Shown piece by piece: positions 55,759 through 64,000 of a stretch of 64,000 nucleotides of DNA. Below the pieces are notes generated by a model. It saw nothing but the letters and a program-made list of their open reading frames with translations. It was not told where the DNA came from and did no database searches. The stretch is from Myxococcales bacterium (GTDB lineage: Bacteria; Myxococcota_A; Polyangia; Haliangiales; Haliangiaceae). A program made the translations under genes and the position numbers. The stretch covers positions 1 through 64,000 of the forward strand of contig JAEUJY010000033.1 in NCBI GenBank assembly GCA_016794525.1, written 5' to 3'. Positions within the stretch are counted from its first letter, which is position 1; each line of letters opens with the position of its first letter.

Positions 55759-56634
55759 ATGCGCCGCGCCCTCGCCGTGATCGCCGTGGCCGCCGCCACC
55801 GCGGTCGTGGTCGCGGTGGCCGCCGACGACGGCCCGCCGCCGCCCGCGCCGGCCGCCGCGCCGCTGCCCGCCGCGGTGGCCGCCGGCCACGCGTGGGACC
55901 TCGCCACCGGCGCCGGCCCGATCCACGTCTGGGCGCCCGCCGGCTACCACCCCGACGGCGCCGCCGTCGTGCTGTACGTCCACGGCTACGACACCGACGT
56001 CGACGCCGCGTGGCGCGAGCACCGGCTGCCCGAGCAGTTCGCGCTGGCCGCGGTGAACGCGGTGTTCATCGCCGCCGAGGCGCCGGCCGGATCGCGGCAG
56101 GCGGTGCGCTGGCCGGCGCTCGAGGATCTGCTGGCCGAGGTGTTCGCGGCGATCGACCTGCCGCGCCCGACCGGCGCGCTCGTCGCGATCGGCCACAGCG
56201 GCGCGTACCGCACGCTCCTGGCGTGGACCGCGGCGCCCGCGCTCGACTGGATCATCTCGCTCGACGCCACCTACGGCGAGGTCGACGCGTGGCGCGCGTG
56301 GATGGCGGCGTCGCCGGCGCACCACCTGATCTTCGTCGGCGACGACACGGTGCGCTGGACCGAGGAGCTGGCCCGCGGCCTGGCCGAGGACCTGCCGGGC
56401 GCGGTGGTCACCGTCGACGATCTCGCCGAGCTCGACGACGAGCTCGGCCCGGCGCACGCCGACGCCCGCGCCATCTACCTGCGCACCGGCGTCGGCCACA
56501 TGCCGCTGGTGACCGCCGGCCGCGCGATCCCGCGGCTCCTGCGGCTGGCGCCGGTCGAGGTGCTGGCCGACGCGCCGTGGCGTGCGCCGCTCGGGCTGCC
56601 GCCGCTGGCCGTCGACGCGGGGGCCGCGCCGTGA
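55759..56634 (+). CDS. Alpha/beta-hydrolase-like secreted protein
   Basis: 291 residues. Signal peptide or single span at 1-22. HGYD near 75 (oxyanion region), nucleophile elbow GHSGAYR with Ser147, and GVGHMPLV near 256 giving a possible catalytic His: order and spacing fit alpha/beta hydrolases. Substrate unknown. Its stop overlaps the next gene's start (GTGA, 56631-56634). Confidence 0.7.
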   Translation: MRRALAVIAVAAATAVVVAVAADDGPPPPAPAAAPLPAAVAAGHAWDLATGAGPIHVWAPAGYHPDGAAVVLYVHGYDTDVDAAWREHRLPEQFALAAVNAVFIAAEAPAGSRQAVRWPALEDLLAEVFAAIDLPRPTGALVAIGHSGAYRTLLAWTAAPALDWIISLDATYGEVDAWRAWMAASPAHHLIFVGDDTVRWTEELARGLAEDLPGAVVTVDDLAELDDELGPAHADARAIYLRTGVGHMPLVTAGRAIPRLLRLAPVEVLADAPWRAPLGLPPLAVDAGAAP

Positions 56635-58011
56635 CGCTCGGCCGCGGCGCGACGCTCGTCGATCGCCTGATCCGCGTGGCGCTCGGCGTCGCGCTGGTGC
56701 TGTTGCTGTGGCCGCTGCGCGACCTGCGCCAGGACGCGATCAACGCGATCGTCGGCAACGACGCGCCGCCCGGCGCGGCGCCGACGCTGCCCGCCGCCAC
56801 CGGCGCCGGCCTGCCGCCCGCGGCGCGGACGCGGGTCGTGCTGATCGACGGCGCGGGCCGCGACACCGCGGCCGGCATGGCGGCGTGGAACGCGGTGTGC
56901 GCCCGCGGCCTCGACCTGACGATCGACGTCGGCTTCCCGACGGTGTCGTTGCCGGTCGAGCTGGCGCTGTGGAGCGGCCTCACCCAGCAGCAGACCGGCG
57001 TGCTGTACCACTCGACCGGCAAGCCCGTGCCGCCGCCCGCGGGCGCCATCCCGGCGCAGGTGCCCGACGCGGTCGCGATCGCCGAGAGCCACCCGTACAT
57101 CGTCCACTCGCTCGGCTTCCCGCACACGCTGCCGCCGACGCCCGCCAAGACCCTGCCCGACAAGTGGGCCGACACCTGGGCCGACACCGCGGTCGCCGCG
57201 GTCGGCGGCCCGGCGCGGCTGGTGTTCGTGCACGTGCTGCGGGTCGACACCGCCGGCCACCGCGCCGGCAAGCGCTCGACGGCGTGGCGCGACGCCGCCG
57301 CCTCGACCGACGTGATCCTCGGGCGCCTGACCGCCGCCGCGCCCGACGCGCGCTGGCTGGTGCTGGCCGATCACGATCACCTCGCCGGTGGCGGCCACGG
57401 CAGCGAGGACCGCGCGATCCGCGTCGTGCGCGGCTGCCTCGCCGGCCCCGACGTCGCGGTCGGGCGCGGCGGCCCGATCAGCGTCGTCGACGTGGCCCGG
57501 GTGATCGCCGACTCGGTGGGCGCGACCTTGCCGGCGGCCAGCCGCGGCCGCCCGCTGGGGGCGGCGCTGGCCGCGCCGGTCGACGACGACGACGTGCTGC
57601 CGGCGCTGCCCCGGGGCCGCGTGGCGCTGGCGATCGCGCTGCTCCTGGCCGCGCTGCTGGCGACCGGCTGGGCCGCCGGCGGGCGGCTCGCCGCGGTGCC
57701 GTGGTGGTGGCCGGTCGCGCTGATCGCGCTGATGCTGCTCGAGACCACGCCGTCGCTGTCGACGCCGATGATCTACAAGAAGCAGGGCCTGACGATGGCC
57801 AACGCCGCCGCGCCCGGGCTGGCGGTGCTGGCGATCGCGATGACCTTCGAGGTCCGCCGCGACTGGCGCCGCGCGCTGGTGGCGCAGCTGGCGCTGCCGG
57901 TGGCGGCGACGCTCGCGGTGTGGATCGTCACCGGCGCCAGCGGGCTGTGGTTCGGCGAGCGGGTGTGCCCGGTGGTGCCGCGGTGGAGCGGCTGGCTGCC
58001 GCCGCTGACGA

Positions 58012-60138
<2,127 letters not shown>

Positions 60139-60205
60139 CGCGGCGCATCATGCCATCGGCGGCGGCGGCTTGCGTCGGCGCCACCGCTCATTGCACCCTG
60201 CCGGC

Positions 60206-60946
60206 GTGCTCCGCGTCCTCGCGTGCCTGGCGCTGTGCGCCGGGTCGGCCCACGCCGACGACGGCGGCCGCGCCGCGGGCGCGACCGGCGGCTACCTGCA
60301 CACCGCCGGCCTCGACGGCGGCACCGCGGCGGTGTGGTGGCAGGAGCCGCTGGGCGCCGCGCTGACGATCGACGGCGAGATCGGCGTCGCGATCGCCACC
60401 ACCAGCACCACCACCGCCGCGACCCTGGCCAACCCGCACGCCCGCGCCCGCTACCGGCTGGCGCCGACGACCTGGCTCGAGCTCGCGCTGACGTTGCCGG
60501 CCGCCAGCCGGCGCGGCGACGGTGGCGCGGTCGCCGCCGCGATGGCCGCGGCCCACCGCGCCGATCCCACCGCGTGGCTGCCCCGCGCCACCACGCTGGC
60601 CGCCGGCGGCGGGCGCCGCTGGGCCAACCGCCTCGGCGAGCTGTCGGTGGCCGCCGGCCTGGCGCTGACGCTGCGCACCGACGCCGACGCGCTGCCGCTC
60701 GTGCACGTCGATCTCGCCGGCGCGGTCGCGCTGACCGACACCGTCGGGCTGACCGCCGGCTTCGCGACCACCAGCTACGCGCTGGTCGAGCCGCGCGACG
60801 AGACGTTCGTCCACACGCTGGCGCTGGGCGGCCGCTACCGCGACTGCCGCGTCACCGTCGACCTCGCGCTCGAGGTCCCGGTCGACGCCCGCGATCGCGC
60901 GCTCGACACGCTGATGGCGACCGCGGCCGTCGCGTGGCGGCTGTAG
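60206..60946 (+). CDS. Possible outer-membrane beta-barrel protein, unknown
   Basis: 246 residues from GTG 60206. Signal peptide (VLACLALCAGSAHA). The mature protein has alternating strands of small and aromatic residues (AARYRLAPTTWLELALTLP-like) and ends WRL, consistent with a small barrel or porin-like protein. No family recognised. Divergent from the sulfatase-like gene. Confidence 0.55.
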   Translation: MLRVLACLALCAGSAHADDGGRAAGATGGYLHTAGLDGGTAAVWWQEPLGAALTIDGEIGVAIATTSTTTAATLANPHARARYRLAPTTWLELALTLPAASRRGDGGAVAAAMAAAHRADPTAWLPRATTLAAGGGRRWANRLGELSVAAGLALTLRTDADALPLVHVDLAGAVALTDTVGLTAGFATTSYALVEPRDETFVHTLALGGRYRDCRVTVDLALEVPVDARDRALDTLMATAAVAWRL

Positions 60947-61024
60947 CGACGCGCGGCGGGGCGACGCGTCGAGATCAGCCGCCCGGGCGATCGAGGATCA
61001 CGCGGAGCCGGGGAAGCGAGAATC

Positions 61025-61060
61025 CGGGCACGGGCACGGGCACGGGCACGGGCACGGGCA
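61025..61060 (+). repeat. Hexamer repeat (CGGGCA)x6
   Basis: Six perfect tandem copies in the 154-bp space between the barrel gene and the convergent response-regulator gene. Non-coding. Confidence 0.9.
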
Positions 61061-61100
61061 CGTTGACGTCGCGACGCCTGCGGCGCCGCTCCGCGACGTG

Positions 61101-61646
61101 CTAGCGGTTCGGCGGGTACTTCTGCAGCTTGCGCTGCAGCGACCGGCGGTGGATGCCGAGCCGGCGCGCCGCCTCGGAGATGTTGCCGCCGCAGTCCGAC
61201 AGCACGCGGTTGATGTGCTCCCACTCGGCGCGGGCCAGGCTCGGCGCGCGGTAGTCGGAGTCGGGCGGCTCGAGCGGCGGCGCCTGGCCGCGGGCGAACG
61301 CCGCGAGGATCTCGTCGGCGTCGGCCGGCTTGGCCAGGTAGTAGGTCGCGCCCAGCCGGACCGCGTCGACCGCGGTGGCGATCGAGCCGTAGCCGGTCAA
61401 GACGACGATCTTGGTGTGGGGATCGATCTCGAGCAGCGCCTTGACCAGCTCGAGGCCGCCCTTGCCGGGCATCTTGAGATCGACCACCGCGAGCTCGGGC
61501 GACTCGCCGCGCGCCACCGCGACCGCGCTGTCGAAGTCGTGGGCCGTCGACACCTCGAAGCCGCGCTCGGTGAAGGCGCGGGCGGTGCGGGTGCGAAAGA
61601 CCTCGTCGTCGTCGCACAGGAGCAGGGAGGGCTTGGTCTCGGACAT
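61101..61646 (-). CDS. regA: Response regulator, RegA/PrrA/ActR family
   Basis: 181 residues. Receiver domain with acidic pocket LLCDDDE, phospho-Asp56 (VVDLKMP), Thr in VLTGYGS and Lys in LAKPADA; short linker PPLEPPDSD; Fis-type HTH (GGNISEAARRLGIHRRSLQRKLQK, split here as NISEAARRL and HRRSLQRKL). The same arrangement as RegA of Rhodobacter, a global redox regulator. Six bases after the RegB-like gene on the same strand. Confidence 0.9.
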   Translation of the reverse strand: MSETKPSLLLCDDDEVFRTRTARAFTERGFEVSTAHDFDSAVAVARGESPELAVVDLKMPGKGGLELVKALLEIDPHTKIVVLTGYGSIATAVDAVRLGATYYLAKPADADEILAAFARGQAPPLEPPDSDYRAPSLARAEWEHINRVLSDCGGNISEAARRLGIHRRSLQRKLQKYPPNR

Positions 61647-61652
61647 CGCCCC

Positions 61653-62966
61653 TTAGATACCACCGGCCGGGGCGTTCGTGGCTCGCGGCGTGCCGCGGCC
61701 GCGTTGGGCCCGGGCCGCGGCGTCGGTCGGCATGGTCACGGTGACCCGGGTGCCGGCCCCCTCGCGCGAGTCGATCGCCATGGCCCCGCCGATGCTCTCG
61801 AACACCGCCCGGGCCAGGAACAGCCCGAGGCCCATGCCCCGGCCCGGCTGCTTGGTCGTGTAGAACGGCTCGCCGATCCGGGCCAGCACCTCGGCGCTCA
61901 TGCCGCGGCCGCGGTCGACGACGTCGATCGCCAGCACCCCGGCGCGGCAGGTGGCCGACACCAGCACCTCGCTGCCCGCCGGCGACGCGTCCTGGGCGTT
62001 GGTGATCAGCGACCGCAGCGCCTGGGTCACCGCGCGCACCGGCAGGTTGACCACCGTCGCCGCGACCTCGGCGGTCACGCTGGTGCGGATCGCCGGCTCG
62101 GGGCGGACGATCGTCATCGCCTCGGCGAGCACCTCGGCCACCGGCTGCGACACCAGGCCCTCGCCGGCCGCGCCGGTGCCCCCGGCCATCTGGTCGAGGA
62201 TCGCGCGGCAGCGCCCGACCTGCTCGCGGATCAGCCGCGCGTCCTCGGCGAGCGTGCGGTTCTCGTGGCCGGCGAGGTGGCGCTCGAGCTCCTTGGCCAC
62301 CAGCGCCACCGTGCCCAGCGGCGTGGCCAGCTCGTGGGCCGCGCCGGCGGCCATCGTCGCCAGCGAGGCGAGGCGCTCCTGCCGCGCGGCCAGGTTGTGG
62401 GCCTCGGCCAGCTCGGCGTCGCGCGCCGCCAGCGCGTGGGTCACGCGCAGGAGGAAGTGGACGATGAACGCGGAGGCGACACCGAGCGCGACCCACACGC
62501 CGATCGCGCGGGTGTGCGGCGACACCGTCAGCGGCCGGTGGTCGAGCAGCAGCAACAGGCCGAAGCCGAGGAACGACAGCGCGACCAGCGCCCAGGTCCA
62601 GGCCGCCTCGAGGATCACCGTCGCCAGCGCGATCTGCACGAGGTACAGGAAGCCGAACGGGTTGTCGGCGCCGCCGGTCAGGTACAGGAGCCCGGTCAGC
62701 GCCGCGATGTCGAGCGCCATGACCGCCGCCAGCACCCGGCCGTCGGCGCGGCCGCGCCGCCGCACCGACGCCGCCAGCGCGATGTTCGAGCCCAGCCCGA
62801 CCGCGACCACCGCCCACAGGAGGTAGAGCGGCAGGTCGACGCCGAGCAGCACGTCGGCGCCGAGCACCGTCGCCGCCTGGCCGACGATCTGCGCCCAGCG
62901 CAGCTGGATGAGCCACTGCGCGTTGACCGCGCTCGCGTCGGGGATGCTGGCGTTGCGCCGGGCCAC
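61653..62966 (-). CDS. regB: Sensor histidine kinase, RegB/PrrB family
   Basis: 437 residues. Six spans, the conserved quinone-site motif GGADNPF (98-104), H-box GAAHELATPLGT with phospho-His211, Cys253 in VGRCRAIL at the place of the redox-sensing RegB Cys, then N, G1 (DVVDRGRGM) and G2 (GMGLGLFLA) boxes. With the downstream RegA-like protein it should sense quinone redox or oxygen. GTG start with TAAGGT 6 nt upstream. Confidence 0.9.
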   Translation of the reverse strand: MARRNASIPDASAVNAQWLIQLRWAQIVGQAATVLGADVLLGVDLPLYLLWAVVAVGLGSNIALAASVRRRGRADGRVLAAVMALDIAALTGLLYLTGGADNPFGFLYLVQIALATVILEAAWTWALVALSFLGFGLLLLLDHRPLTVSPHTRAIGVWVALGVASAFIVHFLLRVTHALAARDAELAEAHNLAARQERLASLATMAAGAAHELATPLGTVALVAKELERHLAGHENRTLAEDARLIREQVGRCRAILDQMAGGTGAAGEGLVSQPVAEVLAEAMTIVRPEPAIRTSVTAEVAATVVNLPVRAVTQALRSLITNAQDASPAGSEVLVSATCRAGVLAIDVVDRGRGMSAEVLARIGEPFYTTKQPGRGMGLGLFLARAVFESIGGAMAIDSREGAGTRVTVTMPTDAAARAQRGRGTPRATNAPAGGI

Positions 62967-62972
62967 GGGCGC

Positions 62973-63024
62973 ACCTTAGCGCAGGCGACGGCCGCCCCGC
63001 GACGGCGGCGGCCAGTGCTAACCT
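62973..63024. promoter_or_regulatory. Divergent -10-like pair between regB and the protease
   Basis: Minus strand TAAGGT (62973-62978) 6 nt before the regB GTG; plus strand TAACCT (63019-63024) 7 nt before ATG 63032. The two starts are 65 bp apart. Confidence 0.4.
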
Positions 63025-63031
63025 CGCCACG

Positions 63032-64000
63032 ATGTCGCGGCCGGCCCTCGCGTGCACCGCCCTCGCCCTCGCCCTCGCCCTCGCCCTCGCGACCTCGCCG
63101 GCGGCCGCCGCGGTGCTGGTCGGCGACGTCGTCGCCACCCGGGCCGCGTGGAGCGACGACGACCGCGCGATCGTCACCACCGCCACCGTGCGCACCGCCA
63201 GCGGCGACGTCGACGTCGAGCAGCTCGGCGGCACCGCCGACGGCTACACGATGGTGGTCTTCGACGACGAGCCACCGCTGGCGGTCGGCATGCGGGCCGA
63301 GATCACCGCCCGCGCCGCCGGGCCCGGCCGGTGGTTCGCCGATCGCGTCGTCGATCGCACGCCGATCGGCCGCGGCCCGTACGTCCGCACCATCACCGAT
63401 CGCAGCGGCCGGCCGCTGGCGTGGGCCAAGGGCTGCGTCCAGCTCGGCTACGCCGTCGAGGGCACCACCGCGATCCCCGGCGATCGCGAGCGCGAGGTGA
63501 TCGAGGCGGTGATCGCGCACTGGAACCAGCGCATCGGCGGCTGCGCGTACCAGCACGTCGTCAGCCTCGGACCGATCGACCGCGAGGTCTCGGGCCGCGA
63601 CTTCGTCTCGGTGATCAAGTTCCGCGACACGACCTGGTGCCGGCCCGCCGTCGACGGCAAGCCGATGAAGTGCCACAGCCACGCCGCCGCCGGCGTCACC
63701 ACCGCGGTCTACGTCAACGAGCCAGGCGACCCGCGCGACGGCGAGCTGGTCGACGCCGACATCGAGCTCAACGGCGTCGACTTCGCGCTCGCGGTCGACG
63801 GCCAGTCCGACGGCCCGCCCGGCTGCCAGGCCGACCTCGCCAACACGCTGACCCACGAGGTCGGCCACCTGCTCGGCCTCGAGCACACGTGCCTCACGCC
63901 CGCCGACGCCCCGCACGTCGACGGCGCCGGCCAGCCGGTGCCGCTGTGCACCAGCCCGCTGACGCCGGCGCAGATCGACGCGACGATGTTCCCGTTCCAG
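63032..64000 (+). CDS. Matrixin-like metalloprotease (partial, runs off the window)
   Basis: 323 codons visible, no stop. Signal peptide whose core is built from five CCTCGC hexamers (63061-63090), giving an Ala-Leu repeat. A beta-rich N-terminal part carries many Cys (KGCVQLGY, GGCAYQH, WCRPAVD, MKCHSH). The zinc site HEVGHLLGLEH and the following Met-turn (DATMFPF) mark a metzincin/matrixin. Such proteases in myxobacteria usually continue to a C-terminal sorting tail, which lies outside the window. Confidence 0.85.
   Translation, partial: MSRPALACTALALALALALATSPAAAAVLVGDVVATRAAWSDDDRAIVTTATVRTASGDVDVEQLGGTADGYTMVVFDDEPPLAVGMRAEITARAAGPGRWFADRVVDRTPIGRGPYVRTITDRSGRPLAWAKGCVQLGYAVEGTTAIPGDREREVIEAVIAHWNQRIGGCAYQHVVSLGPIDREVSGRDFVSVIKFRDTTWCRPAVDGKPMKCHSHAAAGVTTAVYVNEPGDPRDGELVDADIELNGVDFALAVDGQSDGPPGCQADLANTLTHEVGHLLGLEHTCLTPADAPHVDGAGQPVPLCTSPLTPAQIDATMFPFQ

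Noticed and set aside
60835-63234. Long frame crossing regA/regB and beyond
   Set aside because: Crosses well-supported genes on the same strand in another frame and has no recognisable domain of its own.

Overview
The window is a very GC-rich, gene-dense piece of a bacterial chromosome, most likely from a myxobacterium-type organism (Myxococcota, perhaps the Haliangium/Kofleria side). The grounds are strong G/C at third codon positions, many lipoproteins with a clear lipobox, a secreted protease ending in a MYXO-CTERM-like tail, a MopE-like putative metal-binding motif, a Cys-rich secreted lipoprotein, PEGA-repeat proteins and a matrixin-like protease. Species assignment is inference. I saw no rRNA, tRNA, CRISPR array, prophage or integrated plasmid.

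Layout. 1-7.5 kb: end of a proline-rich protein, lipoproteins, undecaprenyl-diphosphate phosphatase, a PEGA-repeat/beta-barrel protein, a small P-loop kinase and a CoA-binding protein. 7.6-10.8 kb: a 1047-residue STAND-type ATPase regulator with its winged helix at the C-terminus. 11.7-15.5 kb: an ADP-heptose operon (GT9 glycosyltransferase, a GmhA-HldE2 fusion, GmhB, HldE1 kinase). 16.4-24.5 kb: envelope glycan-type genes (three large multi-span proteins of GT-C type, an FkbM methyltransferase, a lipoprotein). 24.8-30.2 kb: a frameshifted Uma2 gene, an MscS channel fused to a cyclic-nucleotide domain and coupled to a metallo-beta-lactamase-fold protein, Fe superoxide dismutase, and a membrane-anchored nuclease-like domain. 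30.2-36.8 kb: HtrA protease and a four-gene GldA/GldF/GldG/DUF4340 ABC operon. 37.1-43.2 kb: a REP-type transposase beside a palindromic repeat cluster, an ABC-F ATPase, a TetR-DUF6178 pair, about 350 bp of simple-sequence repeat, and a PA0069-type radical SAM protein. 43.4-52.8 kb: metabolic genes (orphan Dam-like methylase, GH5 glycosidase, desaturase, GFA, C69 peptidase, amine oxidase, acetyltransferase, glutaredoxin-rhodanese fusion). 52.9-64 kb: trypsin-like protease coupled to a zinc-finger/histone-fold protein, DsbA-like lipoprotein, two alkaline-phosphatase-superfamily membrane proteins converging with overlap, a RegB/RegA redox two-component pair, and the start of a metzincin protease.

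Most interesting points. (1) A small protein at 54109-54762 joins an N-terminal Cys/His zinc finger, a proline-rich linker and a C-terminal histone-fold segment, and is start/stop-coupled to a secreted protease gene. (2) About half of the start codons that are not coupled to an upstream gene are preceded at 5-9 nt by a TANNNT hexamer, six times exactly TAGCGT, which suggests widespread leaderless transcription. In three places the TAG of the hexamer is also the stop codon of the preceding gene or open frame. (3) Two unusual fusions: GmhA-HldE2, and glutaredoxin/Cys-less A-type carrier/rhodanese. (4) Repeats: a multi-block hexamer array, and a palindrome cluster beside the REP-type transposase.
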